This document shows, piece by piece, positions 17,630 through 26,863 of a DNA stretch of 64,000 nucleotides. How positions within the stretch are numbered: position 1 is the first letter of the stretch; each line of letters begins with the position of its first letter. This DNA comes from Bacteroidetes bacterium HGW-Bacteroidetes-2 (GTDB lineage: Bacteria > Bacteroidota > Bacteroidia > Flavobacteriales > Flavobacteriaceae). Made by a program: the position numbers and the translations under genes. The stretch lies in assembly GCA_002842575.1 (NCBI GenBank), contig PHDJ01000005.1, positions 83,034-147,033 of the forward strand. Direction: 5' to 3'. The notes under the pieces are model-generated. The model was not told the origin of the DNA and did no database searches. It saw only the letters and a list, made by a program, of their open reading frames with translations.

Positions 17630-19300
17630 TTATTTTAAATTTCTAAAATAATCTAACAGGATTGTGTCATTTTCTTTTCTAGGGGTAAGTATTTCTAGAA
17701 GTATTGGACGATTACTTTCTAAATAGAAGGATTTTATGTTTTGATGTATTTCTTCTTCATTAGATGCACATTGATAGGTAATAGAATACATTTTGCAAAG
17801 CTGTTTTGCCGTTAAAGCATGGGTGGTTTCAAAAAAGGTTTCAAAGTTTTGGATGTCTTTATTGCCCTGTAATATTCTAAATATTCCGCCTCCATTGTTA
17901 TTAATAAGTAGTATGCGAAAGTTATTAGGTATGTAATTATTCCACAAAGCATTGGAATCATAGAAAAAACTTAAATCGCCTGTAATAAAAGTGGTTCTTG
18001 TTTTTGATGCATATGCTGCACCTATAGCAGTTGAAGTACTTCCGTCAATGCCACTTGTGCCTCGATTGCAAAAAACGCTTATTGTTGGGCTTATCAAAAA
18101 TAGCTGTGCATATCTTATGGTGGCACTATTGCTCAACTGAAGCATCGAATTTTTGGGCAATGATTTCAATAAAACATCAAATACTTTTAAATCACTTAAT
18201 CCTATAGTTTGTAGAAAGGAATTATGTTTGACCTGCTTACAGTTTTTTATTTCTATAAAGTTACTTTGGTATTCACTTTTTAATTTTTCAGTGAAAGGAA
18301 GAAAAGCAGAAAAAAATGTTTGAGGGCTTACTTCAAAATATTTGGTTAAACAAAAATAAGTGTCATAAGCTTTCTTTTCATCTATATGCCAATGGTGCTC
18401 TGGTTGATACCTTCGCAAAAAGTTTTTAATTTTTTTGGAAATCACCATGCCACCAAAAGTTAATAGAATTTCTGGTTGTAAATTTTTTAAATCCTCTTCT
18501 GATAATCCGTCAATTAAGGAATCTATAGAGGACACAAAAGATTCTTGATGCAAATTAGAAGTTGTTTCAGTAAATACCAATACACTTGCGTCATTAGCAA
18601 GAACATGAAGCCATTTTTGCTCTATGGAATTGGGATGTAATACACCAACTAAAATTAATTTTCGTTTTGCGTTATTCCAGACAGTTACAAATTCAGAAAG
18701 ATCTTCTTCTATTTTTTTAGGTGCGTGGTTGGCTGGAACATGCTGAGGGCGCACTTGAAGGTCTTCAACCATACCATACAAAGGCTCTTCAAAAGGTGCA
18801 TTTATATGAACTGGACCTTTAATTTCTATAGCAGTATTTAGGGCAATATTAATTTGGGTTTCATTATAAAGCTGATGGTCATGGTCTTGCCCAATTACTA
18901 AATTTGCTGAATACAAAATATGGTTTGCAAAAACATTTTCTTGCCTAATGGTCTGACCGTCGCCTATATCAATAAAATTTTTAGGTCTGTCTGCTGAAAT
19001 TACAACTAAAGGAATGTCACTATAAAAAGCTTCTGCTATTGCGGGATAAAAATTAAGAACTGCTGAACCTGAAGTGCAAATAACCGCTACAGGATGTTTG
19101 GTTTGTTGTGCTATGCCAAGGGCAAAAAAAGCTGCACAGCGTTCATCAACAATACTAAACACACTAAAATTTTCATTTTCTGAGAATGCTATGGTCAAAG
19201 GAGCGTTTCTAGATCCGGGACAAATAACGATATGCTTAATTTCTTTGGCTAAGCAAAGTTGCGTAATGGTTTGGGCTAAGGGAATGTTTGAAAATTTCAT
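17630..19300 (-). CDS. menD: 2-succinyl-5-enolpyruvyl-6-hydroxy-3-cyclohexene-1-carboxylate synthase
   Basis: This thiamine-diphosphate enzyme joins isochorismate and 2-oxoglutarate in menaquinone synthesis. The N-terminal pyrimidine-binding domain carries the MenD signature CPGSRNAPLTIAF near 25 and VDERCAAFFALG near 52. The C-terminal domain has the diphosphate/Mg motif GDLSFFYDSNALWN near 447 and NNNGGGIF. The length of 556 is standard. It lies downstream of menF and the thioesterase on the same strand, but a TACCTTTG element in the 54-base gap suggests an additional promoter of its own. Confidence 0.95.
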   Translation of the reverse strand: MKFSNIPLAQTITQLCLAKEIKHIVICPGSRNAPLTIAFSENENFSVFSIVDERCAAFFALGIAQQTKHPVAVICTSGSAVLNFYPAIAEAFYSDIPLVVISADRPKNFIDIGDGQTIRQENVFANHILYSANLVIGQDHDHQLYNETQINIALNTAIEIKGPVHINAPFEEPLYGMVEDLQVRPQHVPANHAPKKIEEDLSEFVTVWNNAKRKLILVGVLHPNSIEQKWLHVLANDASVLVFTETTSNLHQESFVSSIDSLIDGLSEEDLKNLQPEILLTFGGMVISKKIKNFLRRYQPEHHWHIDEKKAYDTYFCLTKYFEVSPQTFFSAFLPFTEKLKSEYQSNFIEIKNCKQVKHNSFLQTIGLSDLKVFDVLLKSLPKNSMLQLSNSATIRYAQLFLISPTISVFCNRGTSGIDGSTSTAIGAAYASKTRTTFITGDLSFFYDSNALWNNYIPNNFRILLINNNGGGIFRILQGNKDIQNFETFFETTHALTAKQLCKMYSITYQCASNEEEIHQNIKSFYLESNRPILLEILTPRKENDTILLDYFRNLK

Positions 19301-19308
19301 GGATACTA

Positions 19309-19316
19309 CAAAGGTA
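19309..19316 (-). promoter_or_regulatory. -7 element TACCTTTG for menD
   Basis: Plus-strand CAAAGGTA is an exact match nine bases upstream of the menD ATG, inside the short gap after menF. It implies a very short leader. Confidence 0.5.
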
Positions 19317-19354
19317 TCACACTTAAATTATATTTACTAAATACTCACTAAAAA

Positions 19355-20482
19355 TTACAATAAAATTTGCATCAAAGTTTCCGCTTTATATTGGGTTTCT
19401 TTCCACTCTTCTTCTGGAATTGAATCTATAGTTATGCCGCCTCCCACATAAATGGATACTATGTCCTCTACAATCTTCATACACCTTAAATTTACATAAA
19501 GGTCTGTATTTTTTTTTGTACTCTTATTTATTTCTTTTATCTCCTGGTTAAAAAAATCTTCTGAAAAATTAATTTCACCTAAAAATCCAGCATAAAATTC
19601 TCTATCATAATTTTCATAGTTTTTTATAAACTTTTTTGCGTCGTCTTTTGGCAAACCACAAACTGCTGGCGTGGGATGTAATTTTTTAATTAAACACAAA
19701 ACATCACATAATCTGGTATTTATCGTTCCACCTATTTCCGTTTTAAGATGGACTACGTTTCCAGCAATGCTTGTTGTGGGTTTTGAAATCATTAAAATGG
19801 GAACAATTTTTTCTAAAGCTTTTTCAAGATATTCTGTTACTATGGCTTGCTCTTCTTTTTCTTTTTCATTCCATATAGTTTTATGATTTTCCTGATACTT
19901 TTGAGTTCCAGCAAGAGCCATTGTTCGGAAAGTTTTATTTTCTAATGAAAAAAGAGATTCTGGTGTTGCCCCTATCCATAGCCCTATTTTTGGGTGGTAC
20001 CAACAATAAACAAATGCAAAAGGATATTTTGCTAATAGTTTTTGCAAAGTTTCAATAACTGTTTCTTCTGATTTTATATTGGTAATTTTTACTTGTTGTT
20101 TTCTTGAAAGTACAACCTTTCTAAGCCCATTTTGATGTATATGTGCAATGCCTTTTTCTACTAAATTTATATGTTCTTCCTTTTGTTTATCGTTTTCAGG
20201 CAAAAACTTTGCTGTTTTATTTATTTTATTTTCATTAGGAAGCTTTTCCAAGGTAGTTTTATGAAATTCGCAGTTCTCTAATGGGAAAATTATAGATTGG
20301 AGTTCGTCATCAAAAGGTGAAAAAATAAATCCACTTTCTGAAAAATTAGATGACAAATATAATGCATTACTTGTCTGTTTAATTAAATTCAAAGTATCCT
20401 TACCCGGCTTTCTATAGATTACAAATGGCAAATCACTGATGTAATGCGTACGCATCTCAGCAAATAAGTCATGTAGTTTCAT
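19355..20482 (-). CDS. menF: Isochorismate synthase
   Basis: A chorismate-binding enzyme that converts chorismate to isochorismate, the first committed step of menaquinone synthesis. Family motifs are visible: RKVVLSRKQ near 122, IGATPESLF near 170, FRTMALAGTQ near 186, KLHPTPAVCGLP near 270 and FYAGFLGEINF near 299. The length of 375 is that of MenF/EntC-type single-domain synthases. Its position between a hotdog thioesterase gene and menD favours MenF over a siderophore EntC. Confidence 0.92.
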   Translation of the reverse strand: MKLHDLFAEMRTHYISDLPFVIYRKPGKDTLNLIKQTSNALYLSSNFSESGFIFSPFDDELQSIIFPLENCEFHKTTLEKLPNENKINKTAKFLPENDKQKEEHINLVEKGIAHIHQNGLRKVVLSRKQQVKITNIKSEETVIETLQKLLAKYPFAFVYCWYHPKIGLWIGATPESLFSLENKTFRTMALAGTQKYQENHKTIWNEKEKEEQAIVTEYLEKALEKIVPILMISKPTTSIAGNVVHLKTEIGGTINTRLCDVLCLIKKLHPTPAVCGLPKDDAKKFIKNYENYDREFYAGFLGEINFSEDFFNQEIKEINKSTKKNTDLYVNLRCMKIVEDIVSIYVGGGITIDSIPEEEWKETQYKAETLMQILL

Positions 20483-20516
20483 ACATATAAATTTTAGGTG
20501 GGGATGTTTTTGGTTA

Positions 20517-20930
20517 TTAAATAGTTATCGTTGTTAATTTGACTAAAGATATTAATTCATTTTCAGTATTCATAATTTTTATTTGCCAAAGTTGTGTTGT
20601 TCTTCCATTATGTATGATAGAAGCCACTGCATAAACAAAACCATCGCGAATTGATTTTACATGATTTGCTGAAATTTCAATGCCTCTTACCTGTACATTT
20701 TTGGAATCTAAAAAAACAAAAGCGCAGGCACTGCCTACACTTTCAGCTAGTGCTACAGAAGCCCCTCCATGCAAAACACCATCTGGCTGGTGCACTTTTG
20801 GAGTTACCGGCATTCTGGCAGTTAAACTTGTTTCTGTAACATCTACAAATTCAATTTCTAATGTTTCCATTAGTGTGTTTTTTGAGATTGCGTTACATTG
20901 TTTTAAAATTTCTTCTTTATTTAAATTCAT
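20517..20930 (-). CDS. menI: Hotdog-fold thioesterase, likely 1,4-dihydroxy-2-naphthoyl-CoA hydrolase
   Basis: The 137-residue protein has the PaaI/YdiI hotdog signature HQPDGVLHGGASVALAESVGS near 47 (segment HGGASVALAESVGS shows the catalytic helix). It ends with VYAVASIIHNGRTTQLWQIKI, a typical final strand pair. Such proteins hydrolyse aryl- and acyl-CoA thioesters. Being first in a run with menF and menD, it is inferred to be the DHNA-CoA thioesterase of menaquinone synthesis. Without the context it would only be a PaaI-like thioesterase. It is divergent from the esterase gene, with 41 bases between them. Confidence 0.82.
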   Translation of the reverse strand: MNLNKEEILKQCNAISKNTLMETLEIEFVDVTETSLTARMPVTPKVHQPDGVLHGGASVALAESVGSACAFVFLDSKNVQVRGIEISANHVKSIRDGFVYAVASIIHNGRTTQLWQIKIMNTENELISLVKLTTITI

Positions 20931-20940
20931 AGCTTTGGGT

Positions 20941-20948
20941 TACCTTTG
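20941..20948 (+). promoter_or_regulatory. -7 element TACCTTTG for the esterase gene
   Basis: An exact TAnnTTTG match 23 bases upstream of the plus-strand ATG, in the divergent intergenic region with the thioesterase gene. Confidence 0.5.
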
Positions 20949-20971
20949 TAAAAATACAAAAACATTATATA

Positions 20972-21628
20972 ATGTCCTATAAAGAAAATGAGGTTTCCTA
21001 TGAACATATCAACACTTTTTCAACGTTAAATATTGTTACTGAAAAAACTAAAAATATCTGGTTTGTTTGTCATGGTTTAGGATATTTAAGCAGGTATTTT
21101 ATTCGATACTTTAATGATTTAAATCCCGATGAAAACTACATTATTGCACCTCAAGCCCCTTCAAAATATTATCAGGGGAATGATTTTAAACACGTAGGTG
21201 CCTCATGGTTAACTAAAGAAAACACCCTTCTAGAAACAGAAAATGTTTTGAATTTTTTAGATAGTGTTTACAAAAAAGAAAAATTAGAAAAGCAACCTAA
21301 TTTAATTGTTTTAGGTTTTTCACAGGGTGTTTCTATTTCATTGCGATGGATAGCTAAGCGCAAAATACAATGCAAAGTAATTATTATACATTCGGGTGGT
21401 ATTCCTAAAGAACTTTTAAAAGAAGATTTTCGTTTTTTAAATTTGAAATCAAAAGTATATTTAGTGTATGGCAATGATGACAAGTATATTGATGCAAAAA
21501 GGGCAAATTATGAAGAAACAAGAGCTAAAGACCTTTTCGGGAACAATCTAAATATTCTACAATTTAATGGTAAGCATGAAATAAACAGCAAACTATTAAA
21601 AGAGCTTTCTGATGACAATTTCAAATAA
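20972..21628 (+). CDS. Alpha/beta hydrolase, phospholipase/carboxylesterase type
   Basis: A cytoplasmic serine hydrolase of 218 residues. The nucleophile elbow is LGFSQGVS (GxSxG) near residue 113. The acid is in YGNDDKYID near 168 and the His in FNGKHEI near 200, giving a complete triad in the order of the Abhydrolase_2 family. FVCHGLGYL near residue 28 supplies the oxyanion-hole region. Substrates are small esters or lysophospholipids in known relatives; here they are unknown. It has its own promoter element. Confidence 0.85.
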   Translation: MSYKENEVSYEHINTFSTLNIVTEKTKNIWFVCHGLGYLSRYFIRYFNDLNPDENYIIAPQAPSKYYQGNDFKHVGASWLTKENTLLETENVLNFLDSVYKKEKLEKQPNLIVLGFSQGVSISLRWIAKRKIQCKVIIIHSGGIPKELLKEDFRFLNLKSKVYLVYGNDDKYIDAKRANYEETRAKDLFGNNLNILQFNGKHEINSKLLKELSDDNFK

Positions 21629-21683
21629 TAATAACAATAGGCAATTACGAATAAATAGTAGAAAAAAAATGCATTTCATCGAA

Positions 21684-21691
21684 TATATTTG
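21684..21691 (+). promoter_or_regulatory. -7 element TATATTTG for the LRR gene
   Basis: An exact match 66 bases upstream of the ATG, implying a leader of about 60 nt. Confidence 0.4.
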
Positions 21692-21757
21692 CATTTTATC
21701 TAAATGTTTTTGTACATTCGTTTCAACGTTTAGAGAAAAACCCAAATTACTCTACTT

Positions 21758-22465
21758 ATGAAAGCACTAACCTTACTGTTTGTAAGCATTTTAACTAGTT
21801 TTACAACATTTGCACAAATATCTGAATTAGAAAAACAAGCTCTTGTAGATTTTTACCAAAGCACAAATGGTGATTCATGGAATACTCCATGGAATCTTGA
21901 AACATCGGTAACTTTGTGGCACGGAGTTACTGTTGTAAGTAATACCGTTGTGGAAATCGATTTAGGGTTTAATAATTTAACTGGAACGCTTCCTGCTTCT
22001 ATCGGAAATCTTTCGAATCTGAAATCTTTAAAATTATTTTTTAATCAATTAGAAGGTTCACTTCCTTCTGATATAGGAAACTTAACTCAATTACAAATTT
22101 TAGATGTAAATAGCAATAACCTAATTGGTGAAATTCCTTCTTCCATTGGTAATCTTTCTCAATTAAACACTCTTTTATTAGGCAGTAACAAATTTTCAGG
22201 CACACTCCCTGAAGAATTAAGCACTTTATCCAACCTTACCACCTTAGTGGTTTTTGATAACCAGCTTACTGGAAATATACCACTTACTTACAATCAGTTA
22301 AAAAACATGTCTGAATTAGTTGTTGCAGAAAATAAATTTTCAAACACCAACCTATACATACCCATTGAAATGCTTACTTCAGTAGGAGTTCCTATGATTT
22401 TTAAAGATGTTAATGTAATGGATAATACCGAAATATCTACCATCGTTCTGGACGATAATGATTAA
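21758..22465 (+). CDS. Secreted leucine-rich-repeat protein
   Basis: The signal peptide is MKALTLLFVSILTSFTTFAQ. A cap follows (ALVDFYQSTNGDSWNTPWNL), resembling the N-terminal cap of plant-type LRR proteins. Then come about five 24-residue repeats with the plant-specific pattern LxGxLPxxIGNLxxLxxLxLxxN (SIGNLSNLKSL, DIGNLTQLQIL, SIGNLSQLNTL). The protein is exported to the periplasm. It stops at 235 residues without a recognisable T9SS C-terminal domain, unlike many flavobacterial LRR surface proteins, and ends in an acidic IVLDDND. Function is probably protein binding; the partner is unknown. A terminator follows. Confidence 0.85.
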   Translation: MKALTLLFVSILTSFTTFAQISELEKQALVDFYQSTNGDSWNTPWNLETSVTLWHGVTVVSNTVVEIDLGFNNLTGTLPASIGNLSNLKSLKLFFNQLEGSLPSDIGNLTQLQILDVNSNNLIGEIPSSIGNLSQLNTLLLGSNKFSGTLPEELSTLSNLTTLVVFDNQLTGNIPLTYNQLKNMSELVVAENKFSNTNLYIPIEMLTSVGVPMIFKDVNVMDNTEISTIVLDDND

Positions 22466-22487
22466 TATTTTTTAAATTTAATAGATG

Positions 22488-22518
22488 AAACCACATTTTC
22501 AAGGAAGTGTGGTTTTTT
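22488..22518 (+). terminator. Rho-independent terminator after the LRR gene
   Basis: AAACCACA and TGTGGTTT arms (8 bp) with a 12-base loop are followed by a T-run, about 25 bases after the stop. Confidence 0.8.
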
Positions 22519-22606
22519 TATTATAAAATCATAGTATTGCATTTCTTCAAAAGAATAAATGCTACAAAGACTTCAATGCCTTTAATAAACATTGAATTTA
22601 TTGCTT

Positions 22607-22638
22607 AAAAAAAGCTGCCTAAAATTAGACAGCTTTTT
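22607..22638 (-). terminator. Rho-independent terminator after dnaK
   Basis: AAAAAGCTG.CTA pairs with TAG.CAGCTTTTT. On the minus strand this follows the dnaK stop by about 25 bases and ends in a U-run. Confidence 0.8.
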
Positions 22639-22663
22639 ATTACTTTAAATTTCTGAAAGATTA

Positions 22664-24580
22664 CTACTTCACTTCTTCAAAATCTACATCTTCTACATCA
22701 CTGCTTTCTTTATCAGTTTCGTTACCGTTACTTGATGCTTCTGCTCCATCCCCACTTGAAGTTCCTCCTTGTGGTTCTGCTTGTGCTTTGTACATTTCTT
22801 CAGAAGCAACTTTCCAAGCTTCATTAATTTTGTCTAAAGCTGGTTGTATAACAGCAACTTCTTTCGTTTCAAAAGCTTTTTTCAATTCTTCCAAAGCATC
22901 TTCAATTGGTTTCTTTTTATCGGCAGATAATTTATCACCAAACTCGGTTAACTGGCTTTCGGTTTGAAAAATCATCGCATCTGCCTCATTCAATTTGTCG
23001 GCTTTTTCTTTTGCGATTTTATCGGATTCTGCATTTGCTTCGGCATCTGCTTTCATCTTTTTGATTTCATCTTCTGTCAATCCTGAAGAAGCTTCAATAC
23101 GGATGTCTTGTGTCTTATTTGTTGCTTTATCTGTAGCGCTTACTTTAATGATACCGTTAGCATCAATATCAAAAGTTACTTCAATTTGCGGTGTACCCCT
23201 TCTAGATGGTGGGATTCCGTCAAGGTGAAAACGGCCTATGGTTTTATTATCTGTTGCCATTGGGCGTTCTCCTTGCAATACGTGAATCTCAACACTTGGT
23301 TGATTATCTGCTGCAGTAGAGAATACCTGTGACTTCTTTGTAGGGATGGTTGTGTTTGCCTCAATAAGTTTAGTCATCACACTTCCCATAGTTTCTATAC
23401 CTAATGATAGTGGTGTAATGTCTAGAAGCAATACATCTTTTACATCACCGCTCAATACACCTCCTTGAATTGCTGCACCTACGGCAACTACCTCATCTGG
23501 ATTAACACCTTTGCTTGGTGCTTTTCCGAAGAATTTTTCTACTGCTTCTTGCACTGCAGGAATACGGGTAGATCCACCTACTAATATAATTTCGTCGATA
23601 TCGCTTTTAGATAATCCGGCAGCTTTTAGTGCTTTTTCACAAGGTGCTATCGTTCTTTTTACTAAATCGTCTATTAATTGCTCAAATTTTGCTCTGCTTA
23701 AAGAACGCACCAAGTGTTTTGGTCCGCTTGCTGTAGCTGTAACATAAGGCAAGTTAATTTCAGTTTGTGCTGAAGAGGATAATTCAATTTTAGCTTTTTC
23801 AGCGGCTTCCTTTAAACGTTGTAACGCCATTGGGTCTTTGCGAAGATCCATATCTTCTTCTGCTTTAAACTCCTCTGCCAACCAATTGATGATTTTTTGA
23901 TCTACATCATCCCCACCAAGGTGAGTATCCCCATCTGTGGATAGTACTTCAAATACGCCATCACCCAACTCTAAGATGGAAACGTCATGCGTTCCTCCAC
24001 CAAAGTCAAATACAACGATTTTTTGATCTTTTCCTTTTTTGTCTAACCCGTATGCTAATGCTGCAGCAGTTGGTTCATTGATAATACGTCTTACTTTTAA
24101 ACCTGCAATTTCTCCCGCTTCTTTTGTAGCCTGACGTTGTGCATCATTAAAGTATGCTGGAACAGTAATTACTGCTTCAGTAACGGTTTGTCCTAAATAA
24201 TCTTCGGCAGTTTTCTTCATTTTTTGAAGAACCATAGCTGAAAGTTCTTGAGGAGTGTACATTCTTCCATCTATGTCTACACGTGCTGTATCGTTATCAC
24301 CTTTAACCACTTTGTAAGCAGCATGTTCAGCTTCACTTTTAGACTCAGAATATTTATTTCCCATAAAACGCTTTATAGAAGCAATGGTTTTAGTGGGATT
24401 AGTAACTGCCTGACGTTTTGCAGGGTCACCCACTTTAATTTCGCCACCTTCCACAAATGCAATTACAGATGGTGTTGTTCTTTTTCCTTCCGCATTAGGA
24501 ATTACCGTTGGCTCGCTACCTTCCATTACGGCTACGCACGAGTTGGTTGTTCCTAAGTCGATTCCAATTATTTTACTCAT
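22664..24580 (-). CDS. dnaK: Hsp70 chaperone DnaK
   Basis: An ATP-dependent general chaperone. The ATPase domain begins [18 protein letters not shown] and includes [13 protein letters not shown] near 195 and [11 protein letters not shown] near 337. It is followed by the linker [18 protein letters not shown], the peptide-binding domain, and a helical lid ending in a Gly/Ser/Glu-rich tail ([13 protein letters not shown]). The length of 638 is standard. dnaJ and grpE are not adjacent. The upstream region contains a sigma-54-like sequence and a small palindrome, described separately; no CIRCE-type repeat was seen. Confidence 0.98.
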   Translation of the reverse strand: MSKIIGIDLGTTNSCVAVMEGSEPTVIPNAEGKRTTPSVIAFVEGGEIKVGDPAKRQAVTNPTKTIASIKRFMGNKYSESKSEAEHAAYKVVKGDNDTARVDIDGRMYTPQELSAMVLQKMKKTAEDYLGQTVTEAVITVPAYFNDAQRQATKEAGEIAGLKVRRIINEPTAAALAYGLDKKGKDQKIVVFDFGGGTHDVSILELGDGVFEVLSTDGDTHLGGDDVDQKIINWLAEEFKAEEDMDLRKDPMALQRLKEAAEKAKIELSSSAQTEINLPYVTATASGPKHLVRSLSRAKFEQLIDDLVKRTIAPCEKALKAAGLSKSDIDEIILVGGSTRIPAVQEAVEKFFGKAPSKGVNPDEVVAVGAAIQGGVLSGDVKDVLLLDITPLSLGIETMGSVMTKLIEANTTIPTKKSQVFSTAADNQPSVEIHVLQGERPMATDNKTIGRFHLDGIPPSRRGTPQIEVTFDIDANGIIKVSATDKATNKTQDIRIEASSGLTEDEIKKMKADAEANAESDKIAKEKADKLNEADAMIFQTESQLTEFGDKLSADKKKPIEDALEELKKAFETKEVAVIQPALDKINEAWKVASEEMYKAQAEPQGGTSSGDGAEASSNGNETDKESSDVEDVDFEEVK

Positions 24581-24628
24581 AATTATTTTTATTTATTAAT
24601 TTTCAACCTTTTAATTTTCTATCTGTTA

Positions 24629-24644
24629 TTCAATGATTGTGCCA
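24629..24644 (-). promoter_or_regulatory. Sigma-54-like -24/-12 sequence upstream of dnaK
   Basis: On the minus strand the sequence reads TGGCACAATCATTGAA. This matches TGGCAC-N5-TTG at the right spacing but has TTGA rather than TTGC at -12. It lies 49-64 bases upstream of the ATG. It could equally be a chance match. Confidence 0.3.
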
Positions 24645-24656
24645 GCGGGTTAATTA

Positions 24657-24669
24657 TGACATGTTGTCA
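24657..24669. promoter_or_regulatory. Palindrome TGACA-TGT-TGTCA upstream of dnaK
   Basis: A perfect 5-3-5 inverted repeat 77-89 bases upstream of the dnaK ATG. It is a candidate operator, with no known binding protein. Confidence 0.3.
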
Positions 24670-24843
24670 GAAATATAATTTTATATTTTTTTAATATTGG
24701 TATTTCTTGAAAAACATTTTATTTTGAGCTTTGTATAATTAGTATTAAGGCAAAATATTATTAGAAATTAGTACTAATTCTGGATTAAACTATTTAAATA
24801 GCCTCCAATGATTTTTATCATTTTTTATAAATTATTTAGAAAA

Positions 24844-24851
24844 TACCTTTG
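24844..24851 (+). promoter_or_regulatory. -7 element TACCTTTG for the OmpW-like gene
   Basis: An exact match 24 bases upstream of the ATG. Confidence 0.55.
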
Positions 24852-24875
24852 GTATAATTCTAAACTAATATAACT

Positions 24876-25535
24876 ATGAAAAACGTATTTTTTCTTTCTA
24901 TTGCAATTGCATTATGCAGTTTTAACTTTGGTTATTCACAAGAAACAGATGCAAGCGCATCAAATGATTTTAGCAAGTGGCAATTTAGACTTAGGGGCAT
25001 TGCAGTAACTCCAGATGAGAGTGCTAAAATTGGAACTATTGGTGGTACTGTTGATATTTCTACATCTGTTGTACCAGAGTTTGATATTACTTACTTTTTT
25101 ACCAAAAATTGGGCGGCAGAGCTTATACTTGCTACCACAAACCATGATGTAGAGGCTGTAAATACGGCTGTTGGTAAAATAGATTTAGGTGATGTATGGC
25201 TTTTGCCGCCTACACTTACCGCTCAATACCATTTTACAGAATTGGGCTCTTTTAAACCTTACTTAGGTGCTGGGTTAAACTACACTATTTTTTATAGTGC
25301 TGATGAAGGACCGGTTGCTGATGCTATTGATTATGACAATGCTGTTGGTTTTGCTTTTCAGCTTGGTTTTGATTATATGATTAGTGATAAATGGTTTATT
25401 AATTTTGATGCTAAAAAAATACTTTTGAATACCGATGTAAAAGTAAACGCAACTACTGCCCTTGGTGCAACTGTGGGCGCAGATGTAGATATTGACCCTT
25501 GGGTTTTTGGTATCGGTATTGGCATGAAATTATAA
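24876..25535 (+). CDS. OmpW-family outer membrane protein
   Basis: A signal peptide (residues 1-21, ending NFGYSQ) precedes a small eight-strand barrel of about 200 residues. Family features are FRLRGIAVTPDESAK (first strand), VVPEFDITYFFTKNWAAEL near 67 (segments VPEFDITYFFTKNW), a central TAQYHF, KPYLGAGLNYTIF near 127 and the C-terminal FGIGIGMKL. This is the OmpW/AlkL layout of outer-membrane barrels for small hydrophobic molecules. The ligand is unknown. Its own promoter element precedes it and a bidirectional terminator follows it. Confidence 0.87.
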   Translation: MKNVFFLSIAIALCSFNFGYSQETDASASNDFSKWQFRLRGIAVTPDESAKIGTIGGTVDISTSVVPEFDITYFFTKNWAAELILATTNHDVEAVNTAVGKIDLGDVWLLPPTLTAQYHFTELGSFKPYLGAGLNYTIFYSADEGPVADAIDYDNAVGFAFQLGFDYMISDKWFINFDAKKILLNTDVKVNATTALGATVGADVDIDPWVFGIGIGMKL

Positions 25536-25560
25536 TCCATACATTTGTATTTTATACTTT

Positions 25561-25595
25561 AAAAGCTGTCTAAAAATATGTAGGCAGTTTTTTTA
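25561..25595. terminator. Bidirectional terminator between the OmpW-like gene and umuC
   Basis: AAAAGCTGTCTA and TAGGCAGTTTTTTT arms lie between the two converging stops, with A-rich and T-rich flanks serving both directions. Confidence 0.7.
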
Positions 25596-25597
25596 TT

Positions 25598-26863
25598 TTA
25601 TGTAATTTTTAGTAACTCTTTCCAGCTTGTAGTGTATCTAGGACTTCTTTCTTCTTGTATGAGTTGCCATTCTTTCTTACGGCTGCCGCATTGGGCGGAA
25701 TAGACGGTGGCTTTTCCATATTTATGATTGAGTTTGTCAAAGACTTTTAGGAGTTCGTTTGTGTTTTTTTTTGGTGTATGAAAAAGGTTACCCTGCACAT
25801 ATCTTTCGGGCAAAATTCCGCTAAGGCAGACACCCACTTTTTTATAGCGAAAACCCGGTTTGTAGATGTTATACAAACCCTCTTTAGCTGCCGCAATGAG
25901 TTGAAAAGTATCGTTAGTTGCCACCGGAAGTGTCATGGTTATACTTTTTGAATACTGTTTATCGATAGTACTGAAACTATTGGTATGTATAAAAACCTGC
26001 ACATAATTGGCACAGGATTGCTGCGCCCGAAGCACCTCAGCAACTTCGGAAATATAATAGGCACAAGCCTCTTCTATCAAACTTAGGTCTTCTAGCTTTT
26101 TACCAAAGGATTTTGCTGTGCCTATCCCTTTTTTTGGTTTAGGCATTTCTACAATGTTTAAGCACGATTTCCCGTTAAGTTCATGCCAGATACGCAAGCC
26201 CACAACGGTCATGTGCTTTAGCACCCAGGCTGGAGAGAGTTTGCTAAAGTCGTATGCATTATATACTTGTATGCTCTCTAGTCGTTTAGCATGCTGCCTG
26301 CCAATGCCCCAAACGTCTTTTATTTTTGTCCATTTTAATGCTTTCACTCGCTTTTCTTCGGTGTCGATTACATATACATGGTGTAATTGTTTTGGAAATT
26401 TTTTAGCAATCTTGTTTGCTACCTTTGCCAGAACTTTTGTATGGGCAATGCCTACACCCACCGGAAGTCCAGTGTAGCGAAAGACCGTTTCTTTAATTTT
26501 CATGCCATAAGCATTCATGTCTATTCCAATAATACCACTTACATCTAAAAAAGACTCATCAATACTGTAAATTTCCACAAGAGGGGAAAAGTTGTGCAAA
26601 ATATTCATCACTCGTTGCGACATCTCGCCATAAAAGGCATAGTTAGAAGAAAACATATGGACGTTGTTTGCTGCCAGCTCGTCTTTAATTTTGAAAACTG
26701 GTTCAAACATTTTAATATTGGTCAGTACTTTTGCTTCCTTATTAGCAGCAATAATGCAACCATCATTATTACTGAGCACTACCACAGGCTTCCCCCACAA
26801 ATCAGGACGAAATATCTGCTCGCAAGAGGCATAAAAACTATTGCAATCGACTAGTGCTATCAT
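25598..26863 (-). CDS. umuC: Y-family translesion DNA polymerase (Pol V catalytic subunit)
   Basis: This SOS-type lesion-bypass polymerase has metal-binding Asp6 in LVDCNSFYASCE, then VVLSNNDGCIIA near 28 and the catalytic pair in YSIDESFLD near 101. The C-terminal little-finger domain and the family tail (PRYTTSWKELL) are present. The length of 421 equals E. coli UmuC (422), and no lesion was seen. It overlaps the upstream umuD-like gene by 4 bases (translational coupling). The partner protein appears unable to self-process, so how this polymerase is activated is an open question. Confidence 0.93.
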   Translation of the reverse strand: MIALVDCNSFYASCEQIFRPDLWGKPVVVLSNNDGCIIAANKEAKVLTNIKMFEPVFKIKDELAANNVHMFSSNYAFYGEMSQRVMNILHNFSPLVEIYSIDESFLDVSGIIGIDMNAYGMKIKETVFRYTGLPVGVGIAHTKVLAKVANKIAKKFPKQLHHVYVIDTEEKRVKALKWTKIKDVWGIGRQHAKRLESIQVYNAYDFSKLSPAWVLKHMTVVGLRIWHELNGKSCLNIVEMPKPKKGIGTAKSFGKKLEDLSLIEEACAYYISEVAEVLRAQQSCANYVQVFIHTNSFSTIDKQYSKSITMTLPVATNDTFQLIAAAKEGLYNIYKPGFRYKKVGVCLSGILPERYVQGNLFHTPKKNTNELLKVFDKLNHKYGKATVYSAQCGSRKKEWQLIQEERSPRYTTSWKELLKIT

